A stretch of 64,000 nucleotides of DNA from contig NC_012522.1 in the NCBI RefSeq assembly GCF_000010805.1, positions 7,688,001 to 7,752,000 of the forward strand. Direction: 5' to 3'. Below are positions 8,370-17,372 of this stretch, in pieces (the first letter of the stretch is position 1; each line of letters opens with the position of its first letter). The notes beneath the pieces are model-generated. The model did not search any database and was not told the origin of the DNA. It saw only the letters and a program-made list of their open reading frames with translations. The position numbers were made by a program, and so were the translations under genes. The DNA comes from Rhodococcus opacus B4 (lineage in GTDB: Bacteria > Actinomycetota > Actinomycetes > Mycobacteriales > Mycobacteriaceae).

Positions 8370-9764
8370 TCACCCGGCGGCTTTGCGCTGCTCGCCGCCG
8401 GCCGACTTGTCCGCGGACTCCTTCTCGCGTTCGTGTCGCTCCAACTGCTCCATCGCGTTGCGGGCGAACACCCACTGCTCGGTGGACGCCATCTGCGCGC
8501 GTCCGCGACCGAGGAAGGTGACCGTCCAGGACAGCAGGGTCGACAGGCGGCTGCGGAACCCGACCAGGTACATCAGGTGGATCGCCAGCCACGCCACCCA
8601 GCCGATGAATCCGCTGATCTCGAGCTTGCCGACCTTCGCCACCGCGCTGAACCGCGAGATGGTGGCCATGCTGCCCTTGTCGAAGTACTTGAACGGCGGC
8701 CGGTCCTCCGGCTTCCCACCGTTCAGGCCTGCCTTGATCTGCTTGGCCGCGTACTTACCGCCCTGCATCGCGACCTGCGCCAGGCCCGGCAGCTTGTCGA
8801 GCGACATCATGTCGCCGATGACGAACACGTCGGGGTGACCGGGCACCGACAGGTCCGGGTTGACCATCACGCGACCGGCCCGGTCGATCTCGGCGTCGGA
8901 CTGGTCCGCGATCTGCTTGCCCAGCGGGCTCGCCTGCACACCGGCCGACCACACCTTGCACTGCGACTCGATCCGCCGGTGCGTGCCGTCCTTGTCCTTG
9001 ACGACAAGTCCGTCCACGTCGACGTCCGTGACCATCGCCCCGAGCTGGATCTCGACGCCGAGCTTCTCCAGTTGCTGGCGCGCCTTGCGGCTGAGCTTTC
9101 CGCCGTACACGGGCAGGACGTCGTCCGCGCCGTCGAGGAGGATCACGCGGGCCTCGCGGGGGTCGATGTTGCGGAACGCCCCCGACAGGGTGCGCCGCGA
9201 CAGCTCCGCGATCTGGCCGGCGAGCTCGACACCGGTCGGGCCCGCCCCGACGACGACGAACGTCAGGAGCCGGGCACGCTCGGCGGGATCGCTCGACAGC
9301 TCGGCCTGCTCGAACGCGCCGAGGATCCGGCCGCGCAACTCCAGGGCGTCGTCGATCGTCTTCATGCCGGGCGCGAACTCGGAGAAGTGATCGTTGCCGA
9401 AGTACGACTGGCCTGCGCCGGCGGCGACGATCAGGCTGTCGTACGGGGTGACGGTGGTCCGGTCCAGGAACCGGGAGGTGATCGTCTTCGCCTCGAGATC
9501 GATCTTCTCGACATCGCCGAGCAGCACCTGCGTGTTCTTCTGCTTCCGCAGCACGAGCCGGGTGGCGGGGGCGATGTCGCCGACGGAGAGGATGCCGGTC
9601 GCCACCTGGTACAGCAACGGCTGGAACAGGTGGTGAGTCGTGCGCGCGATCATGGTGATGTCGACATCGGCATTCTTCAGCGCCTGTGTGCCGAACAACC
9701 CACCGAAGCCGGATCCAATGACCACGACGCGATGGCGGCGTGACTCAACCGACTGGATACTCAT
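8370..9764 (-). CDS. ndh: Type II NADH dehydrogenase (NDH-2)
   Basis: 464 aa. Transfers electrons from NADH to menaquinone at the inner face of the membrane without pumping protons. It has the FAD-binding VVVIGSGFGGLFG near residue 13, the HLFQPLLYQVATG segment typical of NDH-2, the second Rossmann motif VVVGAGPTGVELAG for NADH, and the VFVIGDMM FAD motif. The C-terminal region FIGWVAWLAIHLMYLVGFRSR is the membrane anchor. Length fits mycobacterial Ndh. Monocistronic; its leader carries a terminator-like hairpin (9784-9810). Confidence 0.93.
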   Translation of the reverse strand: MSIQSVESRRHRVVVIGSGFGGLFGTQALKNADVDITMIARTTHHLFQPLLYQVATGILSVGDIAPATRLVLRKQKNTQVLLGDVEKIDLEAKTITSRFLDRTTVTPYDSLIVAAGAGQSYFGNDHFSEFAPGMKTIDDALELRGRILGAFEQAELSSDPAERARLLTFVVVGAGPTGVELAGQIAELSRRTLSGAFRNIDPREARVILLDGADDVLPVYGGKLSRKARQQLEKLGVEIQLGAMVTDVDVDGLVVKDKDGTHRRIESQCKVWSAGVQASPLGKQIADQSDAEIDRAGRVMVNPDLSVPGHPDVFVIGDMMSLDKLPGLAQVAMQGGKYAAKQIKAGLNGGKPEDRPPFKYFDKGSMATISRFSAVAKVGKLEISGFIGWVAWLAIHLMYLVGFRSRLSTLLSWTVTFLGRGRAQMASTEQWVFARNAMEQLERHEREKESADKSAGGEQRKAAG

Positions 9765-9783
9765 TCCGTGCTCCTCGAAAAAT

Positions 9784-9810
9784 AGGCGACTCCTGTCACG
9801 GTAGTCGCCT
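9784..9810 (-). promoter_or_regulatory. Terminator-like hairpin in the ndh leader
   Basis: On the minus strand AGGCGACT pairs with AGTCGCCT across an 11-base loop, and the sequence then reads ATTTTTC. The structure ends about 20 bases before the ndh start codon and overlaps neither gene. This has the form of an intrinsic terminator placed inside a 5' UTR, a possible attenuator. Confidence 0.45.
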
Positions 9811-10264
9811 TGTCCCCGAGCGTCTCAGTAAGGCTCTCAACTGTTGACCTAGTGTTTGTTACTTCCTAATTCTTCCTATTACTGGCGGTTCATGCGCATC
9901 GGCGAGGCGACGGCAACCTGAGCATGTCAGTGGTGGGGTCTAGAGGGCCGCGTCGTATGCCCCTCGGCGTACACGTTCCTGTCAGCGAGTCTTCGATCGG
10001 AAGGATCGCGACGTCAATCTGGGTCGACCTACACCGGAGAGTGTTCGGGCGGACAGGGCGGAAGCAGTTGTATTGCCGGGTGTTCGTCTCGACCGGCCAG
10101 GAACCCCCGCTCGCCGATCACGATGTGATGTTGCGTGAGAGTGCCACCGGCACCGTGTACCGCTACCAGGATCGTGAGTGATGGCGGGGGTGGTGTGTCG
10201 GTGGTCGGCGTTAGGGTCGAGACCGTCGGTGGGGATGGGGACACAGTCTCGGGTGGGGGAGCTG
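9811..10264. other. Intergenic stretch, no supported gene
   Basis: Holds the ndh promoter side and the left flank of the TnpB-like element. The small open frames here lack plausible ribosome sites and recognisable domains. No clear left inverted end of the element was found. Confidence 0.5.
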
Positions 10265-12105
10265 ATGGGAGACGATCTTGGCGTTGAGGTGGGCTCGCTG
10301 ATGGCCGATGCCGGATTGCCTGCGCTGCGGCAGTTCTCGTTCACCACCCGCCCCTACCTCGCTGTCGATGACATCACCGGCGAACCGATCGGACTCGACG
10401 ACGTCGACACCCGGGTGCGGTGGCTGCTCGACCTGATCTCGGGCGCCGAAGCGCAGATGCTGTCGCGGCTGTGGCAACCGGCCACCTTCGATGTCCTCGC
10501 CGCCGGCGTGGACCGCCAGGGCCGCAAGCTCCCGGTGCAGGGCCATGTCGCTGCTGCGCGTCTGGGCTGGGATCCGCACTACCCGGACGGGGTGTACGTG
10601 CCCTCGCGGGTGACCCGGGTGGTGACGGCGCAGGTGATGGCCACGCTGCGGACGCTGGCTTACCGGGGCACCGCGATCGCGGCACTGTCTGAGCGGTTCG
10701 ACCCGGCCACCGGCACGCTGGCGCCGCCGACCGAACCGGGCGACTGGGTGCCGTTGGGTTTCGTCCGGGGCGTGGTGCGCCAGCTGATTGCCCGCGCCCG
10801 CCGCGAGGGCGGGGCACTGGCCGGCCGGTTGCGGATCACCGACATGCAGGGACCACCGCAGACGAGCGCGATGGCCCGGCTCTCGGCTGCCGATCGGCAG
10901 CTCGCACAACTCACAGCGGCAGAGTTTGAGTTGGTGTTGACGGTGAAACTGCCGACCTGCCCCGCCCCGGCAGGGCGGGCGCAGTGGCGGCGGGTCCGGC
11001 TGACCGCCACCATCCCCGGGCACCTGCACAGCCGGGCGATCACCGACTGGCATCTGCCGACCCTGGTTCTCGACCAAAGGGGGCTGTTGTGGCGGTGCGC
11101 GGCGACCGAGCTCGTCCCTTCCGGTGACCTGGGATCGGCGGCCGTCGCGGTGGGGGTGGATTGGTCCCCGTCCACGCTCGGCGCCGCCGCCATCACCACC
11201 GAGAACTCGGACGGGTTGTCCTCGGACTTTCGGGGTTGGACGTACGACGACCGCGGCCTCGGGATCAAACTGGGCGCCTGCAGACCGAAGGCGAGAGGCT
11301 GCACCGCAAAGCTGCCCAGTTGACGCAACTCGCCACCAACGCCGAACCCGAGGCCCGCGCCCGGCTGGAGACGAAGATCGCCGTCCTCGATGCCCACCGC
11401 GAGGCGGTGGGTGCCAAGAGGGGCAGGATCAATCGGGAGCTGGTCTTCCATTTCGCCCGCCAGACCGTCGACTACGCCACCGCGGCGGGCGCGCAGGTGA
11501 TCGCGGTGGAGGACCTGACCACTCTCGAAACTCGCGGGCACGGCCGGGTCAACAACAATCGGGCCGCGCAGTCCGCCCGCCGAAAGGCGGCCACTGCGCT
11601 CGCTCATACCGCCGCGGGTGTGGGAATCGCGGTGGTGTCGGTGCCGGCCCGCGGATCGTCCGCGCAGTGTCCGGGCTGCGACGCACCGCTCTCGCGCCCC
11701 GGCGGCTATCACACCGCGTGGTGTTCGGGTTGCCGGGTCGGCGGCAACCGGGACCACGTCGCCGGGGTGAACCTGGCCAAACGCGCCCTGCTCGGCAAAG
11801 GCAAGGTGACCCGGCGGCGGGGGCAGCTGCCCGCGGTCCGGGTCGCCGAGCACGCGCCTGTCCGCAAGTCCCGGGACAAGACCGGTCCGACACCGAGCAG
11901 GCCGCGGCATCGCCGGGTCCGCCGCAGCCTGCCCACCGTGACACCGCGGTTGGGGGTGACTCCGAACAGATATGTTCCTGCACCCGAAGCGTCGGTGTGG
12001 GACACGGTCCAACTCGCACCGCCTCACGGTGATGCGGGTAGCCGTGACACACGTCCATCTCCCACGCCCGCCACGCCAGTGGCAGACGGTATGAGATCTA
12101 CGTAG
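10265..12105 (+). pseudogene. Large TnpB-like RuvC nuclease (IS605 OrfB-type), frameshifted
   Basis: Starts at ATG 10265 after GGGGGAG. The first frame carries RuvC-I (VAVGVDWSPSTLGAAAI, catalytic Asp) and stops at 11323. The protein continues in another frame from about 11275 with RuvC-II (VIAVEDLTTLE, catalytic Glu), a CPGC ... CSGC zinc-ribbon and RuvC-III (NRDHVAGVNLA, catalytic Asp). The break falls near ctgggcgcctgcag, consistent with loss of one base. All three active-site residues survive, so the frameshift is recent or a sequencing error. The total of about 610 aa exceeds the usual 350-400 aa for TnpB; the long N-terminal part is not recognised. The stop codon lies inside the conserved right end (12071-12110). 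Confidence 0.75.
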
Positions 12106-12110
12106 ACGCT
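12071..12110 (+). mobile_element. Right end of the TnpB-like element (copy 1)
   Basis: The block from ccacgccagtgg to gtagacgct is shared column by column with 50711-50750, and similarity stops exactly after gtagacgct in both. That sharp edge defines the element's right end. In TnpB systems the omega-RNA scaffold ends here and the guide would read into the following flank (here tgcttcccag...). Confidence 0.6.
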
Positions 12111-12168
12111 TGCTTCCCAGCGCGCGCGTCCGGAATCGATCCAGAAACCGGAGTGGTTGCTCACGCAC

Positions 12169-12207
12169 GAAGGCGGGCAGCCCCTCCGTGAGGAACTGCC
12201 CGCCTTC
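12169..12207 (-). terminator. Perfect 12-bp terminator hairpin
   Basis: GAAGGCGGGCAG (12169-12180) pairs with CTGCCCGCCTTC (12196-12207). It sits 15 bp downstream of the small membrane protein gene on the minus strand. Confidence 0.75.
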
Positions 12208-12221
12208 CGGTGCGTACGCGG

Positions 12222-12395
12222 CTATTCCGCCCGGCCGATCCGCTTCCTCGCCTGGGGAGTCCCGGGGGAGTCCGGGGGGATGAAATCCGATTTGATCGAG
12301 AACACGAACAGGGCAGTCACCCCGACAACGACGACAAGAATGGTGAGGACTACGACCACGTAGCCGATACCGACACCAATTGCTGTCAAGTCCAT
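12222..12395 (-). CDS. Small single-pass membrane protein (57 aa)
   Basis: Reads MDLTAIGVGIGYVVVVLTIL on the minus strand, then a further hydrophobic VVVVGVTALFVFSI and a polar tail ending RKRIGRAE. It has an excellent ribosome site, GAGGAGG seven bases before the ATG, and a strong terminator just after the stop, so it is a real transcription unit although very short. One transmembrane helix spans about residues 8-33, with a basic, Pro-rich C-terminus. No family recognised. It stands alone next to the MBL gene and downstream of the TnpB-like element. Confidence 0.75.
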   Translation of the reverse strand: MDLTAIGVGIGYVVVVLTILVVVVGVTALFVFSIKSDFIPPDSPGTPQARKRIGRAE

Positions 12396-12537
12396 CAGAC
12401 CTACCTCCTCAGTCGCTGCTCACGCTACTGCGGAGCGTAGCCGCTGTCACCGCGTGGGCGGGGACGATTCGATGGCCAGTTCGGCGTAGGTCGACCGCGC
12501 CACCACGACCATTACCTCCGACGTAGTGGTGGGGCGG

Positions 12538-13383
12538 TCACGTGAGGTGGTCGAACTCTCCGGTCACCCAGGCGCAGTGCCGGGTTGCCGAGTACTCGAG
12601 CGCTTCCCGGCCGTCGCGGTCGATGACGTTGTCGAAGTTGCCGATGATGCGGTCGAACTCGAGGTGCGACAACTGGTCCGCGATGCGCCGCACCACGGCC
12701 GCGGACAGCGGCAGCCTGTTGGGGTACGACCGCAGGAACGACACGGTGCGGCGGTCCGGGTTGGGGAAGACGCCGTCGCCGGTGAGCAGCACGCCCCGGC
12801 CGTCGCCGCCGTCGCGCCAGTGCGCGACGGCACTGCCCGGGAAGTGCCCACCGATCTGGTGCAGGGTCAGCCCCGGCGCCACCTCGTGGGTGCCGGCCCA
12901 GAACACGATCGGCCCGTCGGACCGGGCCAGCCAGGAGCGGTCCGCCTCCGCCACCAGGATGGGCACGTCGCCGAGCGCCTTCGACCATTGCGTCTGCACA
13001 CCGAACATGTGCGGGTGACTGCCCGCGACGGCGATGACGGGGCCGTGCGCGGCGACGGCGTCGACGGCCGCGGCGTCGACGAATCCGATCGGATCCCACA
13101 GCAGTGACCCGGCGGGGGTGCTGATCACCAGGGACTGCTGACCGATCGCGGTCTTCGGGTCCACGTACAGACCGTGCAGTCCCGGCTCGATTTCGTGCTC
13201 GACGGCGCGGTGCCCCGCGCCGGCCAGCGCCTCCACGGTCGTCCACTCCTGCCCGCCGAGCGGAATGTACTGGCGTTCGTCCGCGCAGATCGCGCATTCG
13301 TCGGGGAGCGGGGTGTTCGGGTCCTGTTCGACGCCGCACGTGGCACAGAGATGAAATAACACCCCTCGATGATGCATCCTCAC
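12538..13383 (-). CDS. MBL-fold metallo-hydrolase with N-terminal zinc ribbon
   Basis: 281 aa. An N-terminal CATC ... CAIC pair suggests a small zinc ribbon (about residues 13-35), followed by an MBL-type fold with SHPHMFG, GGHFPGSAV and LLTGDGVFP in the positions of the metal-binding loops. Family members are hydrolases of varied substrate. The GTG start at 13383 overlaps the azlD stop (GTGA); an ATG six bases later is an alternative. Third gene of an azlC-azlD-MBL operon, an unexplained but tight association. Confidence 0.82.
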   Translation of the reverse strand: MRMHHRGVLFHLCATCGVEQDPNTPLPDECAICADERQYIPLGGQEWTTVEALAGAGHRAVEHEIEPGLHGLYVDPKTAIGQQSLVISTPAGSLLWDPIGFVDAAAVDAVAAHGPVIAVAGSHPHMFGVQTQWSKALGDVPILVAEADRSWLARSDGPIVFWAGTHEVAPGLTLHQIGGHFPGSAVAHWRDGGDGRGVLLTGDGVFPNPDRRTVSFLRSYPNRLPLSAAVVRRIADQLSHLEFDRIIGNFDNVIDRDGREALEYSATRHCAWVTGEFDHLT

Positions 13384-13703
13384 GGCACGCCGAGGAGCCG
13401 CAATCCGGCGGCCGTGGCCGCTGCGGACAGGACGACGACGACGAAAGGCGCCTTCCGCCAGGCGAGTAGGCCCGCGACGACGACTCCGGTGGGACGCGCC
13501 ACTCCGGCGAGGTCGTGGGCCTCGGTCAGTGCCGCCGTGCCCACCAGTGCGGTGAGCAGGACGACGGCGGCCGTCGCCATGGTCCGCTCCACCCAGGGCC
13601 TGGTCGCGATCCGCGGCCGCAACACCGGTCCGGCGAACCGGAACGCGAACGTGCCGGCCGCGAGCACCCCGACCGACCCGATCAGCACGAGGTGCCCGTT
13701 CAC
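13380..13703 (-). CDS. azlD: AzlD family branched-chain amino acid exporter subunit
   Basis: 107 aa with four hydrophobic segments and the AzlD hallmarks FAFRFAGPVL near the N-terminus and AWRKAPFVVVVL near the C-terminus. It acts as the small partner of AzlC in export of branched-chain amino acids or analogues. It overlaps both neighbours by 4 bp. Confidence 0.85.
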   Translation of the reverse strand: MNGHLVLIGSVGVLAAGTFAFRFAGPVLRPRIATRPWVERTMATAAVVLLTALVGTAALTEAHDLAGVARPTGVVVAGLLAWRKAPFVVVVLSAAATAAGLRLLGVP

Positions 13704-14374
13704 CGCGCTACCGTCCGCAGCACACCGGCGAGCAGACCCACCAGCGCCGCGAGCACCGGTAGCCCGGCGGGCAGGACCGGCGTGGCCGCCAAGGCGACGA
13801 CGACGCCGATCAGGGCGGGCGCCCGCACGGCCCGGTCGCGCAGCGCCGGCAGCACCAGTGCCAGCAGCACCGCCGGGAACATCGCGTCCAGACCGAATGC
13901 GGCGGGGTCGCCGATCGCGTTACCCGCCACCGCGCCGATCAGGGCCCCGAGCGGCCAGCACACCGCGATCCCCACGCCGCACGCCCAGTACGCGGCGCGC
14001 CTGCGGTCCGGGTCCGTCTCGCCGAGCGCGAACACCACCGACTCGTCGTTCATCAGGTGACTGCCGACGACGCGCCGGAGCCCCCTCCCGAGCACGTCAC
14101 CGACCGCCAGGCCGAACGGCAGGTGCCGGGCGTTCACCAGCAGTCCGGCGATCGCCGCCGCGATCGGGCTGCCTCCCGCCGCGACGATGCCGACGAACAG
14201 GAACTCCGCGGAACCGGCGAGGACCAGCACCGACAATGCGACGGGCAACCATGCGTCCAGTCCCGAACCCACTGCGATCGCGCCGTACGACATGCCGACC
14301 AGTCCGTCGGCCAGGCACACGAGCGCGATGTTCCGGAGAACCCGAACGTCGAGTGTTCGCTTCATCGAACGCAT
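13700..14374 (-). CDS. azlC: AzlC family branched-chain amino acid exporter subunit
   Basis: 224 aa, polytopic. GMSYGAIAVGSGL, the conserved FLFVGIVAAGGSP and LLVNARHLPFGLAVG are AzlC family blocks, and HLMNDESVVFAL follows. With AzlD it forms an exporter for branched-chain amino acids. Two Met starts (14374 and 14365) are nearly equivalent. Transcribed divergently from an XRE-cupin regulator, the usual arrangement for azlCD loci. Confidence 0.88.
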   Translation of the reverse strand: MRSMKRTLDVRVLRNIALVCLADGLVGMSYGAIAVGSGLDAWLPVALSVLVLAGSAEFLFVGIVAAGGSPIAAAIAGLLVNARHLPFGLAVGDVLGRGLRRVVGSHLMNDESVVFALGETDPDRRRAAYWACGVGIAVCWPLGALIGAVAGNAIGDPAAFGLDAMFPAVLLALVLPALRDRAVRAPALIGVVVALAATPVLPAGLPVLAALVGLLAGVLRTVAR

Positions 14375-14386
14375 GACTTATATACT

Positions 14387-14420
14387 GAACAGAGAACTCG
14401 TTGTTCGTCAAGTAGAACGA
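14387..14420. promoter_or_regulatory. Candidate operator between azlC and its divergent regulator
   Basis: GAACA ... TTGTTC and TTGTTC-gtcaagta-GAACGA are overlapping imperfect inverted repeats in the 80-bp divergent gap, the natural place for the XRE-cupin regulator to bind. Confidence 0.35.
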
Positions 14421-14457
14421 TACGTCCGAAATAATGAACAACCTTGGGAAGGGAACC

Positions 14458-15012
14458 ATGGCAGGGCAGTCCCCGCTGGGCTACATCGGACCCTCGCTGC
14501 GCCGCGAGCGCGAACGGTCGGGCATGTCCCTGACCGAGGTCGCCCGCCGCGCCGGGGTTGCGAAATCCACTCTGTCCCAACTGGAATCGGGAGGAGGGAA
14601 CCCGAGCGTGGAAACCCTGTGGGCCCTCTGCGTGGCGCTGGACGTGCCGATGTCGCAACTCCTCGACCCGCCCCGCCCGCGCGTCCAGGTCATCCGGGCC
14701 GACGAGGGGCCGGAACTGACCTCCGACCGGGCCGACTACCGGGCCACCCTCGTCGCGTCCTGCCCCCCGTCCGCGCGCCGGGACCTCTACCGCCTCGCCG
14801 TCGAACCCGGACCGGCCCGCGAATCCGAACCCCACATGCCCGGGGTGGTCGAACACGTCATCCTCAGCGCCGGCCGCGCGCTCGTCGGCCTGGCGGACGC
14901 TCCCGTCGAACTCGGGCCCGGCGACTACATCGCCTACCCCGGCGACGTCGCGCACGTGTTCGAGGCGCTGGAGGCGGGGACCCGCGCCGTGCTGGTGTCC
15001 GAGCACAACTGA
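14458..15012 (+). CDS. XRE-family regulator with C-terminal cupin domain
   Basis: 184 aa from ATG 14458 (GGGAAGGGA just upstream); an in-frame ATG at 14434 adds eight residues. An N-terminal helix-turn-helix (LTEVARRAGVAKSTLSQLES) is followed by a cupin barrel (VELGPGDYIAYPGDVAHVFEAL). This is the architecture of AzlB-like and other amino-acid-responsive repressors. Its position divergent from azlCD-MBL predicts control of that exporter operon; the effector is unknown. Confidence 0.87.
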   Translation: MAGQSPLGYIGPSLRRERERSGMSLTEVARRAGVAKSTLSQLESGGGNPSVETLWALCVALDVPMSQLLDPPRPRVQVIRADEGPELTSDRADYRATLVASCPPSARRDLYRLAVEPGPARESEPHMPGVVEHVILSAGRALVGLADAPVELGPGDYIAYPGDVAHVFEALEAGTRAVLVSEHN

Positions 15013-15136
15013 CGGCACCCGGGACAATTTCCTGGTGCACAGTGTCGATTCGCGGGGGTGACGTTCGTATAGGAGGTGAAGGCCGGCCAGAGGACACCCC
15101 GAGGCGCCGACCGCCGCTACCGAGGAGGAACCCGAC

Positions 15137-15499
15137 ATGACCCAGTACCTGTTGAGCGTGTACCAGCCCGACGGACCCGCTCCCGAACCCGACGCTCTCG
15201 CGAAGATCGCCGACGACCTCGACGCCCTCAACCGGGAGATGGTGTCCGCCGGCGCCTGGGTGTTCAGCGGGGGACTGTGCGCCCCCACCACCGCGACCGT
15301 GCTGCGGGCCCGCGGCGGCGACGTGCTCGTCACCGACGGCCCCTACACCGAAGGCAAGGAACACCTCGGCGGGTTCACCATCGTCGAGGCCCCGGACCTG
15401 GACGCCGCGCTCGGTTGGGGACGCAAACTCACCCGGGCGACGACGCTGCCCATCGAGGTCCGGCCGTTCGCGCACCACGCCGGAGCCGGCGGCCACTGA
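15137..15499 (+). CDS. YCII/DGPF-type protein
   Basis: 120 aa, with GAGGAGG upstream of ATG. It carries the [19 protein letters not shown] block of the YCII-related (DGPF) family. In many bacteria these proteins are encoded directly before an ECF42-type sigma factor, as here, where the sigma gene starts one base after its stop. The pair is thought to act as one regulatory unit, but the mechanism is not established. Confidence 0.88.
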   Translation: MTQYLLSVYQPDGPAPEPDALAKIADDLDALNREMVSAGAWVFSGGLCAPTTATVLRARGGDVLVTDGPYTEGKEHLGGFTIVEAPDLDAALGWGRKLTRATTLPIEVRPFAHHAGAGGH

Positions 15500-15500
15500 C

Positions 15501-16712
15501 GTGATCGACACCGCCGACATCGAACACGTGTTCCGCACCGAACACGGTCGCGCGGTCTCCGTCCTGGTCGGGGTGTTCGGCGACATCGACATCGCCGAAG
15601 ACGCCGTCCAGGACGCGTTCGCCGAGGCGGTGCAACGCTGGCCGTCGGCCGGGCTGCCACCCAGCCCCGCCGGATGGATCATCACCACCGCCCGGCACCG
15701 CACGATCGACCGGCTCCGGCGCGAGGCGTCCCGGCACGACCGGCACACGCAGGCCGCACTGCTGCTCGCCCGCGACGAACCGACGGAGGAGGGCGCCGTG
15801 CACGACGACCGGCTACGCCTGATCTTCACCTGCTGCCACCCGGCGCTGGCACCCACCGCCCAGGTCGCGCTGACGCTACGCCTCCTCGGCGGACTCGGCA
15901 CCGCGGAGATCGCCCGCGCCTTCCTGGTGCCCGAGCCGACCATGGCGCAGCGCCTCGTCCGGGCCAAGGGGAAGATCCGGGACGCCCGGATCCCGTACCG
16001 GGTGCCGGACGAGACCGATCTCCCGGACCGTCTCCGCACCGTCCTGGCCGTCGTCTACCTGGTCTTCAACGAGGGATACACGGCGAGTTCGGGGGACCGG
16101 CTGACCCGGGCGGATCTGTGCGCCGAGGCCCTCCGCCTCGGCCGGGTCCTGGCCGCCCTGATGCCCGGCGAACCGGAGGTCACCGGTCTGCTCGCGTTGA
16201 TGCTGCTGATCGAATCACGACGCGCCGCCCGCACCGACGCCGAGGGGCGACTCGTGCTCCTGCCCGAGCAGGACCGAGGTCGGTGGGATCGCGACCTCGT
16301 TGCCGAGGGGCAGTCACTGGTGCGGGACTGCCTGCGACGGAACACCCCGGGCCCGTACCAGATTCAGGCCGCGATCAACGCCGTCCACAGTGACGCGGCG
16401 ACGGCCGCCGACACCGACTGGTGGCAGATCCTGCGACTGTACGACCAGCTGATGTCGGTGGCGCCGAGCCCGGTGGTCGCGTTGAACCGGGCGGTCGCCG
16501 TGGCGGAGGTGCGGGGACCGGCGGAGGGGCTGGCGCTCGTCGACCGGCTCGACCTCGGCGACTACCACCCGTTCCACGCGGTGCGCGCCGATCTTCTCCG
16601 CCGCCTCGGACGCCTCGACGAGGCCGCCCGCGCCTACGACACGGCACGGAACCGCACCGACAACGCGGCCGAGCGGGAATTCCTTCGGACTCAGCGCGAT
16701 TCGATCGGGTGA
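15501..16712 (+). CDS. ECF42-type RNA polymerase sigma factor (DUF6596)
   Basis: 403 aa from GTG. Region 2 ([16 protein letters not shown] ... [20 protein letters not shown]) and region 4 ([42 protein letters not shown]) occupy the first 170 residues. They are followed by a long C-terminal extension ([11 protein letters not shown] ... [12 protein letters not shown] ... [14 protein letters not shown]) typical of the ECF42 group. No anti-sigma factor is encoded nearby, as expected for this group; the extension probably controls activity. Translationally linked to the DGPF protein upstream. Confidence 0.9.
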   Translation: MIDTADIEHVFRTEHGRAVSVLVGVFGDIDIAEDAVQDAFAEAVQRWPSAGLPPSPAGWIITTARHRTIDRLRREASRHDRHTQAALLLARDEPTEEGAVHDDRLRLIFTCCHPALAPTAQVALTLRLLGGLGTAEIARAFLVPEPTMAQRLVRAKGKIRDARIPYRVPDETDLPDRLRTVLAVVYLVFNEGYTASSGDRLTRADLCAEALRLGRVLAALMPGEPEVTGLLALMLLIESRRAARTDAEGRLVLLPEQDRGRWDRDLVAEGQSLVRDCLRRNTPGPYQIQAAINAVHSDAATAADTDWWQILRLYDQLMSVAPSPVVALNRAVAVAEVRGPAEGLALVDRLDLGDYHPFHAVRADLLRRLGRLDEAARAYDTARNRTDNAAEREFLRTQRDSIG

Positions 16713-16717
16713 CTCGT

Positions 16718-17194
16718 TCAGATACTCAGCCCCGGCGGCAGGCACAGCGATCCGAAACACGTCTCCGTTCGCACGGCGACCGGGAACGGTTCCGCCGTCG
16801 CCGGTTTCGCGTACGCGGTCTCCGGGAGCGGCGCCGAACCCCACACCTCGTCGCCGGGACCGGCATCCTCGCTGCAGATCCAGTGGATCAGATAGTCGCC
16901 GTCGGGCACCGCCTCGAACACGAACTCCCGCGGTCCCGGCCCGATCACCACATTCGATCGGTGAAACACCGCCACCGACTCGGGGTTCACGATGTCGTCC
17001 GTCGCCCTCAGTCCACCGAGTCCGCACACGATGTCCGCACCGGTGTCGTTGGTGAGCGTGGTCGTGACGGTGCTCCCCGCCACGACGGCGGCCAGGGTCA
17101 CGTCCGGCGGGTCCGCGGCGGCGGGCGCGGCCAGGAACAGGGCGAGAGGGCCGGCGGCGATCAACGCGATCGCGACCCGGGGCACGAGTGTCAT
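16718..17194 (-). CDS. Secreted protein of unknown function
   Basis: 158 aa from ATG 17194 (GAAGG upstream); an upstream in-frame GTG at 17236 is less likely because the signal peptide would then be internal. A Sec signal peptide VAIALIAAGPLALFLAAPAAA ends before ADPPDV. The mature part is beta-rich with four cysteines (IVCGL, WICSE, ETCFGSLCLPP), probably two disulfides. No family recognised. It converges tightly with the sigma factor gene. Confidence 0.7.
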   Translation of the reverse strand: MTLVPRVAIALIAAGPLALFLAAPAAADPPDVTLAAVVAGSTVTTTLTNDTGADIVCGLGGLRATDDIVNPESVAVFHRSNVVIGPGPREFVFEAVPDGDYLIHWICSEDAGPGDEVWGSAPLPETAYAKPATAEPFPVAVRTETCFGSLCLPPGLSI

Positions 17195-17372
17195 CAGCGG
17201 AACCTTCGTTCTCGGCGGTCTCACTCCGGACGTCACCGTACTGGTACCCGCCGCGCACGCCGGTAAACGGCGCGGGCGGACGGACGCCGAATCCCGCTCG
17301 CCGCACGGGCGGTGCGGCCTACGATTGAATTTCGAGGCCCTGTGGCCGAAGCCTCCTCATCGGAGGGATGAC

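Noticed and set aside
9924-10181. 85-codon plus-strand open frame before the TnpB-like gene
   Set aside because: No ribosome site, no domain, and composition close to that of non-coding DNA.
9811-10264. CRISPR array near the TnpB/Cas12-like gene
   Set aside because: No repeated 25-40 bp units on either side of the gene.
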